The notes under the pieces were generated by a model that saw only the letters and a list, made by a program, of their open reading frames with translations, made no database searches and was not told the DNA's origin. The position numbers and the translations under genes are program-made. 64,000 nucleotides of DNA from Imbricaverruca yamaguchii (Eukaryota; Arthropoda; Thecostraca; Neoverrucidae), in the NCBI GenBank assembly GCA_034440575.1, contig JAOTOL010001553.1, positions 1,098,501 to 1,162,500 on the forward strand. The letters run 5' to 3'. Below are positions 33,530 through 44,999 of the stretch, piece by piece (within the stretch, counting starts at the first letter, position 1; the number at the start of each line of letters is the position of its first letter).

Positions 33530-34765
33530 CGATGGACCTCGGGTCCGAGGTGTCGCAGACCGTGACGCGCCACTGTCTGACCAGCTGATGGACCTCAGGT
33601 CCGAGAGACTGTCTGACCTCAGGTCCGAGGTGTCGCAGACCGTGACGCGCCACTGTCTGACCAGCTGATGGACCTCGGGTCCGAGGTGTCGCAGACCGTG
33701 ACGTGCCACTGTCTGACCAGCTGATGGACCTCAGGTCCGAGAGACTGTCTAACCTCAGGTCCGAGGTGTCGCAGACCGTGACGCGCCACTGTCTGACCAG
33801 CTGATGGACCTCGGGTCCGAGGTGTCGCAGACCGTGACATGCCACTGTCTGACCAGCTGATGGACCTCAGGTCCGAGGTGTCGCAGACCGTGACGCGCCA
33901 CTGTCTGACCAGCTGATGGACCTCAGGTCCGAGAGACTGTCTGACCTCAGGTCCGAGGTGTCGCAGACCGTGACGCGCCACTGTCTGACCAGCTGATGGA
34001 CCTCGGGTCCGAGAGACTGTCTGACCTCAGGTCCGAGGTGTCGCAGACCGTGACGCGCCACTGCCTGACCAGCTGATGGACCTCGGGTCCGAGGTGTCGC
34101 AGACCGTGACGCGCCACTGTCTGACCAGCTGATGGACCTCGGGTCCGAAGGTGTCGCAGACCGTGACGCGCCACTGTCTGACCAGCTGATGGACCTCGGG
34201 TCCGAGGTGTCGCAGACCGTGACATGCCACTGTCTGACCAGCTGATGGACCTCAGGTCCGAGGTGTCGCAGACCGTGACGTGCCACTGTCTGACCAGCTG
34301 ATGGACCTCGGGTCCGAGAGACTGTCTGACCTCAGGTCCGAGGTGTCGCAGACCGTGACGCGCCACTGCCTGACCAGCTGATGGACCTCGGGTCCGAGGT
34401 GTCGCAGACCGTGACGCGCCACTGCCTGACCAGCTGATGGACCTCGGGTCCGAGAGACTGTCTGACCTCGGGTCCGAGGTGTCGCAGACCGTGACGCGCC
34501 ACTGTCTGACCAGCTGATGGACCTCGGGTCCGAGAGACTGTCTGACCTCGGGTCCGAGGTGTCACAGACCGCGACGCGTCACTGGCAGGCTGTCTGACCA
34601 GCTGATGGACCTCGGGTCCGAGAGACTGTCTGACCTCGGGTTCGAGGTGTCACAGACCGTGACGCGCCACTGTCTGACCAGCTGATGGACCTCAGGTCCG
34701 AGAGACTGTCTGACCTCAGGTCCGAGGTGTCGCAGACCGTGACACGCCACCGGCAGGCTGTCTGA
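33530..34765. repeat. 56-bp minisatellite with an 80-bp variant unit
   Basis: The base unit of 56 bp has core GACCAGCTGATGGACCTCGG. About half of the units carry a 24-bp internal duplication (GAGAGACTGTCTGACCTC...) making 80 bp. Long and short units are mixed without strict alternation. GGACCTCAGGTCC (6-bp arms around one base) or its G variant occurs in each unit. Minus-strand frames are open because both 56 and 80 leave remainder two on division by three and no minus-strand stop occurs. Confidence 0.95.
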
Positions 34766-35796
34766 CAGTCACGTGCGGCTGCCGCGGCGGCCGAGCGTGG
34801 CCGACCGACCAGCGCCGCCGCTGCACAGCGTTCCCACGCGCGCGCAGTTCCCAGCGGCGGCGGCGGCGACCGTCTCGTGACGCCTGCAGGAACAGCTGGC
34901 CGACGGCACCGGAAGCTGCCGAGTGCCGCCGACACGTGGCGGTCTGGTCGGCGCAGCGGCGGAAAACTTGGCATGTGCTCGGATTGATTATGTCCAGAGC
35001 ATCATCCTCCACGCAACATTATGCGATTTGTTATCACTTGAATGTTGAGCAGTGATGTTTGACAACCAACTGCTCTGAGCTAAGGTGCTCAAGGTGCATT
35101 GGAAATTACAGCCTGACGTTGCAATTTCATCGGTTGTTGTCACCGACTCTCGCAATTTTCCTCTGCATAAGCCGCGATTAGCAAATACAACTGGAGCCCT
35201 GGTCGGCGCTCGGCGCAGCACTGCCTTCTCTGCTGCAGCGTAGCCTTCTCCGCCGCAGCGCCGCTGCCAGTCTCGAATGCGTCGGATTTGACGACGTCGT
35301 CGGGAATGTCGGGCGGCCGCGCGTGGACGGCCGCCGTGGTCCCCGACCGGCTCTGGGCGTGTGCTCGCTGACTCAGTTCGGCTTATTTCCGTGTGGGTCG
35401 GACCGTCTCGGCTCCTCACGTGCCCGAGTCGCGCCTGACGTCACCATCCCGGGCGCCACACGTCGTTGACAGCACCTCATCGCTCACCGACACCTGTTGG
35501 CACAGCCAGCACATGGCTCAGCGCGAGCGATAGTGCCGAGGGTGTCGTGCATTTTGTGCAACCTTTCATTCAATTACAGTATTTTCGGAGGAACAAGGCC
35601 GTCGGACTCCATTGCAACTACACATGGTGCACGGGATGGACTGTGGATGTTAATGACTGGGCGCAACAAGAACGCGAACCGCAAGTCTCGTCGTAGCTAT
35701 GCACAGCCGCCCTGACCCGTTGCCACCCGCCGACCGGACACAGCACCTCTGGCGCGACCCCCGACTGGATCTCTTGCAGCCCCGGCCGGCCGACCG
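34766..35796. other. CpG-rich flank, then unique sequence
   Basis: 34766-34970 is CpG-dense directly after the array. 35030-35130 (GTTTGACAACCAACTGCTCT) resembles 47390-47470 and may be a diverged dispersed repeat. No gene supported. Confidence 0.35.
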
Positions 35797-35893
35797 TCCT
35801 CCCGCCCTCCCGCTTCCTCCCGCCCTCCCGCTTCCTCCCGCCCTCCCGCTTCCTCCCGCCCTCCCGCTTCCTCCCGCCCTCCCGCTTCCTCCT
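35797..35893. repeat. 18-bp pyrimidine-rich minisatellite, 5 copies
   Basis: Unit CCTCCCGCTTCCTCCCGC repeated five times almost without change. The period is a multiple of three, so it reads as a constant peptide repeat in each frame (for example GGSGRA on the minus strand). There is no sign of an exon. Confidence 0.95.
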
Positions 35894-37004
35894 GACGTAT
35901 CCTCGCCAGGTGGTGGCAGCCGATCTAACCGGTGGCGCCAAATGCGGGGGTGGGCAAACACAAACACCGACGGCCAGCGCCAGATGGACCTGCTGCCGCC
36001 GGGGTCACGGTGGCGATCCTGTCGACGGATGTGTTGACAGACCTGCCGGCCAACTCTGGCCTCCCTGACCAGGGCATGCAGTTTGCGGTACGCGCTGGCA
36101 ATTCGTCAAATTGGCGGGCTCATCAACCAACGACCGGGTCGGCGAGTTTGTTCAGATGCAGAGCTCGGCTATTTCTCTCTCTTGGAGTGGGGGTGAACGG
36201 GTGGTTAATCCGCGCCGTCTCCGGGGGGGGCAAGCTAACCGCCCCCTAAGGTGAAAGCCCTAAGCAGATAGTGAAAGAATGGCGCACGGTAACGCGCCAA
36301 AATGTGGCCAGACATCTTCCCACATCAATTTGATATGTTCTGTCAAATATTTTAGGTCAGATCATCGAGGGACAACGAGTTAATCAAGTTCAAGTGAGGT
36401 CACCTTCAGAAAAGTTCAACCAGTCGTCACGCTTTAACGGGTAAAGCTATTTTAATGAAACTTTCAGTGTTTGCTCATCTTTAGGGACGGAACCAAAAGC
36501 ACCAGAGGAATTTATTCTTTCCGTTTTCGATTACTAATGAGTTACACATATTTGCCTATTAGAGCTTAAATCGAAGATTCTGGCTTATGTAAACATTTTT
36601 TTTTATGAGGGCAAGTTGAGTCCGAACAACGTTTTTCGGTCCGCTCTACCAATTAGACGAATAAAAATTAAAGAAAACGGAAAACTCAAAATTTTGACAT
36701 CAAACACCTATTTTTACGTCGGCGTTTTTTTTTGCCCTGGTCTATTTCGCCATCCTTTTCAGATTTCAAGCATTTTTTTCTTCAAATCTCCCCAGAGCCA
36801 GAAACATGATGTAAGTCGTGAAAGTTTAGGCCGCCTAGTGACGTCACTTTTGGGGTGATAAAATATAAGGGGTGGTGTCTGGCCTACTCGTCGAACGCTT
36901 TCCCATTACACCTCTTTCGTTTTCGTGTGACGCTCAGTTTGGAGATTAGAAGGGGTTCCTATCACTCCCCCCCCCTGAGACGGGGTGTGAGGATATGACC
37001 GGAA
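35894..37004. other. Unique AT-rich sequence, no gene seen
   Basis: Several T-runs (36595-36604, 36724-36732) and no supported frame. A TATAAG-like site lies near 36865, not followed by a recognisable gene. Confidence 0.4.
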
Positions 37005-37150
37005 AGACGGGGAGGGTTAAGGTGCTGCGCTCTGGATACCAATGTTCCGGGAGATTTCCAATCCAGCGTTCCACCGGCGAAACATTGTGGGCGGCGCTAT
37101 GAATCGTGGTCTCGCATAAAGTGCATCGTAAACCACCCAATAAACAAGAA
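37005..37150 (+). mobile_element. tRNA(Ser/Leu)-like SINE, family 2, decayed copy c
   Basis: GGTTAAGGTGCTGCGCTCTG and GATACCAATGTTCCGGG correspond to the head, with a lost B-box. The 3' part CGCATAAAGTGCATCGTAAA and CCACCCAATAAAC matches the body of copies at 8344 and 40170. It is the most diverged of the four. Confidence 0.72.
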
Positions 37151-37660
37151 ACAAATGTTCCCCTCTTTTATCCTGCTACCATTTTGCACATTCCGGTAGC
37201 CATTAGGGACTGGTGGGATTAGGGACTGGACGAGGGACCGCCGCGCCAGATGGTGTGGATTGTCTCAGTAATAATTGGTGTTTTCCCAGTAAATCGTTCA
37301 TCGCATGCTTACCCAGAACCAAGTGGGATATTAAATAACAAAGTTGTTTTCTCACCATATTATACGCCTATATACCCAGTCGTTAAAGTTGCAAAACAAG
37401 CATGAGTGCGGAAGATTAAGCTATAGATCGGCAAAGGCCTATAACAAAATGTGAATGGTTCATGACACTTTAATGGGTCGTTGTGCTCGTTGGTACGATC
37501 GCTTGATCGGTTCCTTATGAGTCTGACAAGACTCTAAGACACTCGTCACGACCAATATCTTCTCCCAGAGGACGGCAGTCATCCGTGGACTGTTGGCCGT
37601 ACCACCACCGTGCATCCCAGACACAGGCCGGCACTCTCTGCCGGCTGGGCGGTGGACGTC
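37151..37660. other. Unique sequence
   Basis: No gene or repeat recognised. A short GTGGAC hexamer repeat (four copies) follows at 37667-37690. Confidence 0.4.
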
Positions 37661-37805
37661 CCCGGGACGTGGACGTGGACGTGGACGTGGACGGCGTGAC
37701 CTCCCGATCAGTGCGGCTCACCAGCGCGCCCCTGTTCCGAGCCGCTCGTGTGGCGGCTGCGTGCCGGGTCTCCAGGCTCGGCGGACGCCACAGCAGAGCA
37801 CCGCT

Positions 37806-38135
37806 GTCCCGCCCGGCTCGGCGGCCCGGAGGCCCGGCGGCTCGACAGCCCGGAGGCTCGGCGGCTCGGCGGCTCAGCGGTCCGAAGGATCGGCGGCTCG
37901 GCGGCTCAGCGGTCCGAAGGATCGGCGGCTCGGTGGCTCAGCGGGTCGGCTGACCGGGGGACCGGGGACCGGCGGACCGGGGGACCGGCGGCTCGGCGGC
38001 TCGCCGGCTCGGCGTTTCGGCGGCTCGGCGGCTCGGCGGCTCGGCGGCTCGGCGGCTCGGCGGCTCCGCGGTCTCGTACGTCCGGCGTCTCGGCGGCTCC
38101 GCGGTCTCGTACGTCCGGCGTCTCGGCGGCTCAGC
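37806..38135. repeat. GGCGGCTC-type 8-bp repeat field
   Basis: Degenerate 8-9-bp units (GGCGGCTC, GGCCCGGA, GACCGGGG). They are cleanest at 38018-38070 and include two copies of a longer GCGGTCTCGTACGTCCGGCG block (about 38077 and 38100). Frames on both strands stay open through composition. Confidence 0.85.
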
Positions 38136-38257
38136 CTCCAGCGTGCACCACCTGTCGCTGGCCATTATGTGTGCTGGCGGAGACACTCGCAAGCCGCGCG
38201 CCGTCCGCCGTCGCTGATTTTGCAATCGGACCTCATCCATCCTTCACTGGTGACGTA

Positions 38258-38595
38258 TGATCCCTCCGTCTGCCTGCCTGTCTGTCTGCTTGTCCGCCTA
38301 TCTGCTTATCTGTCCATCTGCCTGTTTGTCTGTCTGTCTGTCAATCTGTCGCTCTCATCCTCTCTATCTCTATCGTCCTCTCTGTCTCTCGTTCTCTCTG
38401 TCTCTCGTCCTCTCTATCTCTCCCACTCTCTCGCTCCTCTTTCCTCTGTCTCTCCACTCTATATCCTCTCTCGCTCTTTCTGTTATTCGCTTTCTTCCTT
38501 TCGCTCCTTCATTCTGTCTTCCTTCCTTTTTAGTTTTTCTTCGCATTGTTTTCATATATCACTCTTTCATTCCCTCTCCCCCTCTCTCCCTATGC
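38258..38595. repeat. Pyrimidine-rich tract (TCTG/CTCTC)
   Basis: Almost pure C/T on the plus strand, moving from TGTCTGTC-type to CTCTCTGTCTCTC-type and then TTCC-type low complexity. Polypurine/polypyrimidine mirror tracts like this can be replication-pausing sites; that is inference. Confidence 0.8.
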
Positions 38596-38714
38596 GATTA
38601 TGCCGCTATCAATGTGACAGCTGACGAGTCGATACCCCACTTGAGGATATCGGACCATTACTGCCGGGATGCTGTCGGTCCAGAGAGGTTCGTCAACACG
38701 GCTGCATTGGCAAA

Positions 38715-39030
38715 CGCACGGTGTCACAGTCAGGTCCGTGGTCCGCTGAAAGGTCATCTGCTAGGTCACAGGTTACGCGTCAGGTCACAAGTCGTAAGTC
38801 AGGCTACGGACCAGAGCAAGTCAGGTGACAGGTCACGGGTCAGGTGACATCACCGGTGAGGAGCTATGTCACGGGTCAGGTGACAGGTCAAGGGCCAGGT
38901 GATGGGTCACGGGTCAGGCCACATGCCACCGGTCAGGTGACAATCCATCAGTCAGGTAACATGCAGCAGGTCATGTCACGGGTCAGGTGCCAGGTCACGG
39001 TCAGGTCACTGGTCAGGTCAGTCAGATTCC
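38715..39030. promoter_or_regulatory. Degenerate 10-12-bp repeat dense in AGGTCA half-sites
   Basis: About ten AGGTCA and many GGGTCAGGTGACA motifs occur within some 300 bp in a degenerate tandem repeat. AGGTCA is the core half-site of nuclear hormone receptors. Spacing between half-sites varies, so direct-repeat response elements with several spacings are present by sequence. It may be only a low-complexity repeat whose unit happens to be this hexamer. Confidence 0.4.
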
Positions 39031-39464
39031 TCGTCATGAGTAGCTCCACAGGCTGAAGTCGACTGAGCTCACAAGCGACAGGCTAGGCCATTGGACGTCG
39101 GTCATACCGCAGATCGCGTATTGAGTCGCAGGCGAAGAGTCTGGCGGCAGTAACGGGCCAGTCAGGCCATCGTCATCAGTCAGGTCGAGGGTCATCGGTC
39201 CGGTCGTAGACCATCACAGGGAACACTCGGTGCTACGCGATCCTCGAAGGTGCCGTGTGCGTTGGCGCTGCGAAGTGTTGTGGAGCACAACCGCCAATCG
39301 TGCACACCTACTGTCAGTCGCTCGCCACCATCGTCACTCTCCAACCTGGCGGCGATGGCGAGCGGGTGCTTCCGAGAAGACGCCGGCAAATCCGTCCACG
39401 CTCGTGCCGTTGGGATGCGCCGTCGTTAGTCGGTGCAGCACGCTTCCGGGTGGGTGTGACAGTT
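39031..39464. other. Unique sequence
   Basis: No supported gene. Open frames on both strands show no recognisable domain. Confidence 0.4.
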
Positions 39465-39567
39465 GGTGGCGGCCAACTCGGGGAGGTAGGGCCGGTGTGA
39501 CGGTTGTGGCGGCGGCCAACTCGGGGAGGTAGGGCCGGTGTGACGGTTGTGGCGGCGGCCGACTCGG
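39465..39567. repeat. About 50-bp tandem repeat, 2-2.5 copies
   Basis: GCGGCCAACTCGGGGAGGTA and GGGCCGGTGTGACGGTTGTG recur. The third copy is diverged (CCGACTCGGGGAAG). Not related to the 50-bp array at 58.9 kb. Confidence 0.85.
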
Positions 39568-40159
39568 GGAAGTGGGTTAGGCCTGCGTGAATCTATACGG
39601 GGCTGGGCTGGTCCGGTGTAGACCTGCCCTGGCCTTGAGGTGAATTGAGCCGCGATGTCAGCCTACTTCGAGGATGAATCTGGTTCATGCCAGACATAGG
39701 TATTTGGAGCATGGGTCGTACCGATGGATGTATATTTTGGGGACGAACCGAGTAGGTGCAAGTCTACTCAATAATGTATCCTACCGGTGTTGGTTGAATC
39801 TGGAATGCGCTAAGCAGGGTAACGCATTCCAGACATGCGTAAACTTCCAGGTACCACACCGTATAATGTTTGTACCGCCGTTTTAGCCAGTCTTCACCAT
39901 CTATGAAATCTGTGGTTCAGCGGGTGAAAACTTAGCCACCTCTTTTACCGGAAAAGTTCGCTGCTAAAATGGCCTCTGGCGTATAATCCCGTAAGGATAG
40001 TTCCAAAGCTGTTATTTGTTATGGCCCATACCGCGGACAAGAAGCGCCCGTATGCGTCCATTGCACGCAAAAAGTTGAAAATAATTCACAGCGATGTTTC
40101 ATTTCCAGACACCTTTAGGCCATCGCTTTCCTATCAATTATATGAACTACTCGTTTATT
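39568..40159. other. Unique sequence
   Basis: No gene, RNA or repeat recognised. Confidence 0.4.
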
Positions 40160-40169
40160 GCTCGTGTTG

Positions 40170-40348
40170 GGGGCGGGAGTGGCCGAGTGGTTTAGGTGTT
40201 GGGCTCTGGGTACCAAAGGTCCTGGGTTCGACGCTCGTATCGGTCCGGACATTTCCCAAAACCGCGGCCCACCGGCCAAGCAGTGTGAGCGGCGCCATTA
40301 GCCGTGACTGTGCATAAAGTGCGTCGTGAACCACCCGAATAAACAATA
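40170..40348 (+). mobile_element. tRNA(Ser/Leu)-like SINE, family 2, copy d, with intact target-site duplication
   Basis: Best-preserved copy. The head GGAGTGGCCGAGTGGTTTAG has a class II tRNA A-box, with B-box GGTTCGACGCTC. The body is GTGCATAAAGTGCGTCGTGA and the end is CCACCCGAATAAACAATA. It is flanked by a perfect 10-bp direct repeat, GCTCGTGTTG, at 40160-40169 and 40349-40358. That repeat defines the element as about 179 bp and shows retroposition. Confidence 0.9.
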
Positions 40349-40813
40349 GCTCGTGTTGCAAGCACGGTGTTTAGTGCAGATAGTGATATGAGTATTGTAT
40401 TATGTTGGTGTACGGATGTTTGTTGCGCATCTGCTCCCATTATTGACCACAAATATATCCTTTCTTTTTCAATATCTGCGAGTTATACCCAGCCTGTCCA
40501 TAATAGCCACTGCCCGTGAAGGGCATGTATCGTGAAATAAATAAATAATAAATATAAGAACCCCAAGGTAGGTATTTCACGAATATTAAGGTGGCCATAA
40601 GCCCTGATTCAGTGAGGATCGCACGTTAGAACTTGGCAAACTTTGAATACCAAGGTTTGTTTCCAAAGTTGATTAGTCATGATGTCGGAATCACTCAGAA
40701 TTCGGGATCACCATTATTATCCAGATCTTCTCGCGGCCATGCTCTCTGGATCACGGCACAGTCTCGGTCGAGGCTCTGGACTATGCCGCGGTTCGGTCCA
40801 GGCTGCCACCGGA
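40349..40813. other. Unique sequence with a LINE-like 3' tail
   Basis: GTGAAATAAATAAATAATAA at 40531-40550 follows GGGCATGTATC. It looks like the tandem-A/T 3' end of a non-LTR element truncated to almost nothing. No coding remnant is visible upstream. Confidence 0.35.
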
Positions 40814-41935
40814 CGGTCCCTCCATCTCCCGTTACGGTCCCTCCGTCTCCCGTTACGGTCCCTCCGTCTCCCGTTACGGTCCCTCCGTCTCCCGTTACGG
40901 TCCCTCCGTCTCCCGTTACGGTCCCTCCGTCTCCCGTTACGGTCCCTCCGTCTCCCGTTACGGTCCCTCCGTCTCCCGTTACGGTCCCTCCGTCCCCCGT
41001 TACGGTCCCTCCGTCTCCCGTTACGGTCCCTCCGTCCCCGTTACGGTCCCTCCGTCTCCCGTTACGGTCCCTCCGTCTCCCGTTACGGTCCCTCCGTCCC
41101 CCGTTACGGTCCCTCCGTCTCCCGTTACGGTCCCTCCGTCTCCCGTTACGGTCCCTGCCGTCTCCCGTTACGGTCCCTCCGTCTCCCGTTACGGTCCCTC
41201 CGTCCCCAGTTACGGTCCCTCCGTCTCCCGTTACGGTCCCTGCCGTCTCCCGTTACGGTCCCTCCGTCTCCAGTTACGGTCCCTCCGTCCCCCGTTACGG
41301 TCCCTCCGTCTCCCGTTACGGTCCCTCCGTCCCCCGTTACGGTCCCTCCGTCTCCCGTTACGGTCCCTCCGTCTCCCGTTACGGTCCCTCCGTCTCCCGT
41401 TACGGTCCCTCCGTCCCCCGTTACGGTCCCTCCGTCCCCCGTTACGGTCCCTCCGTCCCCGTTACGGTCCCTCCGTCTCCCGTTACGGTCCCTCCGTCTC
41501 CGTTACGGTCCCTCCGTCCCCGTTACGGTCCCTCCGTCCCCGTTACGGTCCCTGCCGTCTCCCGTTACGGTCCCTCCGTCTCCAGTTACGGTCCCTCCGT
41601 CCCCGTTACGGTCCCTCCGTCTCCTCGGTCCCGTTACGGTCCCTCCGTCCCCCGTTACGGTCCCTCCGTCCCCCGTTACGGTCCCTCCGTCTCCCGTTAC
41701 GGTCCCTGCTGTCTCCCGTTACGATCCCTCCGTCTCCAGTTACGGTCCCTCCGTCCCCGTTACGGTCCCTCCGTCTCTCGTTACGGTCCCTCCGTCTCCC
41801 GTTACGGTCCCTCCGTCTCCCGTTACGGTCCCTCCGTCTCCAGTTACGGTCCCTGCCGTCTCCGTTACGGTCCCTCCGTCTCCCGTTACGGTTCCTCCGT
41901 CTCCCGTTACGGTCCCTCCGTCTCTCGGTACGGTG
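40814..41935. repeat. 20/21-bp minisatellite, about 54 copies
   Basis: Core GGTCCCTCCGTCTCCCGTTA. The 21-bp units have CTCCCG or CCCCCG and the 20-bp units CCCCG or CTCCG. Sporadic CCAGTTA and CTGCCGTC variants recur in groups (about 41150-41290 and 41550-41600), a sign of block duplication. Plus-strand frames are open throughout, giving two overlapping 491-codon frames that I reject as genes. Confidence 0.96.
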
Positions 41936-43178
41936 CCGCTCCGTCCGACGACGCGGAGACGCGCCGGAGTCTCGGCCCGAGAAGGAGCGCTATCTGCCCA
42001 TCGGAGCCGGGCTGCCGGCTCGGGCCGACGCCGCGGGCGATGTACTTTTGGGACGGCGCGTGGCGGGCGATTTACGCGCCGGACGCGTCCGGCCGCGGGT
42101 GTAAATAATGGCGCGCCGCCGCGTCACGCCCAGATTCGGCTCGGCGACGGTTAGTGCGCCGCGGGCGCCGTTTGCGCGCCGTTTATGTCGCCGCGGCGCC
42201 ATTAACCGTCCTCGCAAAGTGGCGGCGATTCGTGACGCCGCCGGCGCCGCCGCCTTTGACCGGGCCGCGCCTGACCTGACCCTCAGCTCGCCCTGTGGGC
42301 AGTGTCAGGCAGCTGTGTCAGGCAGTGTTCGCGTATTGTTTGAACACTACCAGTGGTAGACGAAGCAAGGTATCAGGTGGTGTTCACGCAGTGGTGTTGC
42401 TTTGTCTACCTTTGGCTGTGTGTGAACACGGAACGCGATCGTTGAAACATTACTAATAGTTGCACTGCAACACCAACAAGTTTCAGTGTTATCTTTTACT
42501 TCGAAGATTTTACCCTCGCTGATTTCCCTCGAAATAGATGAAGTGAGTTATGCAATTGAAAATGTACACAACCCCTTCCCTAAATCAGAAACACAAAGCT
42601 ATTTCAGTGAGTCTGGAACCGATGGTGTCCAGGGAACACTTAGCTGCTCGAAAACTACCAACCAGTTTCAAGAAGCAACACGCCTTTGGGCATGACCACA
42701 TTCGAGAGCCACGGTAGGCGTCCAAAAGACAATTGTAGAATGAAAGAAGGTCGGACGTGAACAAAGTCGAATGGAATAGCTTTAATTCAAAGTGGCGTTG
42801 AATGACTCGGCTTCACTTTCGAGCTTGTATCATTCGACCTAATCCCGCTTTCGACATGGTTCCCATTCAACACCAATCCAACTCATATCCCCAGCTACTT
42901 TTCCAACCTTGTTCCATTTAACATTATTTCACTTCGACTGTTCCGTTCGGCGCTACTCCGATTTCGACCTTGATTCCGGCGAACTCGAATCACGTTCGAC
43001 CTTGCTCCATTCGACACCGGGCTTGCACGTCGGCTGCTCAGAGCTCGGGCGACGCGGCGGCGGCTCGGGTCGAGTTGGTCTGGCGGTGCGGCACTGCCCC
43101 GGCGACCAATATAACCGGCAGGCAACTCCAGCGCGCCGCCTATTTCCGTCATGGAGAGGGTGGCACTGCCATGCGCAC
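41936..43178. other. CpG-rich flank, then unique sequence with TTCGAC-rich patch
   Basis: 41936-42260 is CpG-dense (GCGCGCCGTTTATGTCGCCG) and could be a promoter, but no exon with a donor could be fixed. 42760-43020 has many imperfect TTCGACCTTG-type motifs. Confidence 0.35.

Positions 43179-43237
<59 letters not shown>
43179..43237. repeat. (GCC)n trinucleotide run, about 19 copies
   Basis: Uninterrupted CCG/GCC repeat. It reads as poly-Ala, poly-Pro or poly-Arg by frame. No exon signals. Confidence 0.97.
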
Positions 43238-43238
<1 letters not shown>

Positions 43239-44282
43239 CGTCTTGTTCGAGAGCTTCTCATGCAGAGCGGAGATGGTCCTGCGAGTCGGAGGTGCTCATG
43301 TGAGGAAGAGGCACTGCAAGACATGCGCTCTTAGGAGGTAGAAGCGTTTCGATGAGAGAGGGAGAGAAAGGAGTGGCCCTCTTGTGTGTCGGCGGTTCTG
43401 TGCTATCGTGGTGCTATCGTGGCCCACAAGTGTTGCGTGACGGGCTCGACTAAACATGGCTACACCGCCGGAATTAAGCAGCCTATGCACGACAGAGGTC
43501 TGGTTTGACAGCCAAGCATGGCATACTCGTGACACGAGATCCGTTGAGGGAACCTGGTTCTGCGCGACGCAGATTACCCTTGAGAGTCAAACGAGCTTTA
43601 GCCAGCGAAGAACCTCTGCGATCGAAGTCCACGTGAGTTCCAGGGATAACTGGGAACTTTGCTTGCGCCAAGCGGTAAGCAGATCCTGCTTCAGCAGTGA
43701 TGCCTTAGAAATGAGCTACGGAGTGGCAGAGTTCCTCCAGTGGCATTCTATGCACGACACGGGGCCACAGGTCATGGCTCAGGTCACGGCGCAGGTCATT
43801 GCACAGATCACAGACACTGTGCGGGACTACTTATGGCTTGCATACACCAGCAGGTGTCATTGTATGCATTAGAACGCAAGTATATGAAATAAGAAATGCG
43901 ATGATGGCCAATGCAAGTCTTTCAAAAGTGGTTGATGCCTGTACTTTTACCTGTACTACTTTGGTACCTCTACTACTTTACTACTTCAGAATCGACAATG
44001 ACACTGTACTTACAATCAACTTAGTGTGAGTCAGAAATAGCTTTCCTAATCTTTGTACATTTGAGACCGAGCTGTCTACCAAACATTTAGTATCACTTCT
44101 CGGTGAAAGATTATGGAGTGACAGTGCAAATTGATGAAGCCCTCCCCGGGCGCATTCGAAATGAAGTGCATGGCCGTGCAAATAGGATGAATGTTTGCGA
44201 CAGTCACAAGGCCTCGCAACTGCTCTTCGCCGTGGCTGAACATGCGCCTCGCCCTGGTGCCTGATCACGTGCAAATTGTACG
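43238..44282. other. Unique sequence, no gene called
   Basis: A 138-codon frame at 43456-43872 has a good start context (AACATGG) but no recognisable domain or codon bias, so it is left uncalled. Confidence 0.4.
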
Positions 44283-44465
44283 CCAACGATCATCACCGTC
44301 AGCAATCATCACCTTCAGCCATCGTCAGCGTCACCCATCATCACCGTCAGCCATCGTCAGCGTCAACCATCATCACCGTCAGCCATCGTCAGCGTCAACC
44401 ATCACCACCGTTAACCATCATCACAGTCAACCATCACCATCGCTAACCGTCATCACCGTCACCAC
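44283..44465. repeat. Degenerate CATCACCGTCAGCC repeat
   Basis: Imperfect units built on CATCACCGTCAGCCATCGTC and CAGCGTCAACCAT, about 32 bp in the regular middle part, breaking down to the right. Confidence 0.85.
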
Positions 44466-44956
44466 CCAAACCCATCCCTAAATCTCGTCCGATGCCCCCA
44501 CACAGTCCGAGCCCACCACACCTGCCAAAGTCCATCCAGAACGCCTATGAACCCAATCCCGACGGAACCTACCTCGCTTTCCAAGCTCAAAGCCCGCTCC
44601 CGTCGCCACACAGTCCATTCCCCCTCCCCCAGAGTCAAGGGCCACCAGAGCCTTTGACATGACCAGCACTTTTACTCCGGTTCTTGTCTCATCCGTCCCA
44701 ATGTCGTCTTATTCTAATTGGGCCTCCAGCTCCAAACGCTTTATTTCAGGGGTGGCGCTCTGATACATAGCACTCCATTGTGAATGTCTACCATTTCAAA
44801 GGCCAGTTATCGATTCGTCATGAAGTCGCTAAAAAAAAACGATACGCATGCGGCTCAGCGCCGAGCATTGCATCTTCCACTACCGAAATATCGTACACGT
44901 GTGCCTGCTGATTGTCTGTTCTGCGGACGGTGCACGTGTCTGGCCGCGTACAGTGT
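44466..44956. other. Unique sequence
   Basis: No gene or repeat recognised before the hairpin that follows. Confidence 0.4.
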
Positions 44957-44999
44957 CCGGCCGTGGCTCGACACTTCATGCGTGTCGAGCCACGGCCGG
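44957..44999. repeat. Perfect 18-bp inverted repeat with 7-nt loop
   Basis: CCGGCCGTGGCTCGACAC (44957-44974) and its exact complement GTGTCGAGCCACGGCCGG (44982-44999) are separated by TTCATGC. The stem is GC-rich with no mismatch. It is followed within 65 bp by three copies of a 22-bp repeat (GACGCGGACACAGCCGGCCG, 45069-45120). Confidence 0.97.

Noticed and set aside
40633..42154. Two 491-codon plus-strand frames
   Set aside because: Both are readthrough of the 20/21-bp array in different frames (Pro-Ser-Pro-Val and Leu-Arg-Ser types).
43456..43872. 138-codon frame with a good start context
   Set aside because: No recognisable domain, no codon bias, no splice or polyadenylation support.
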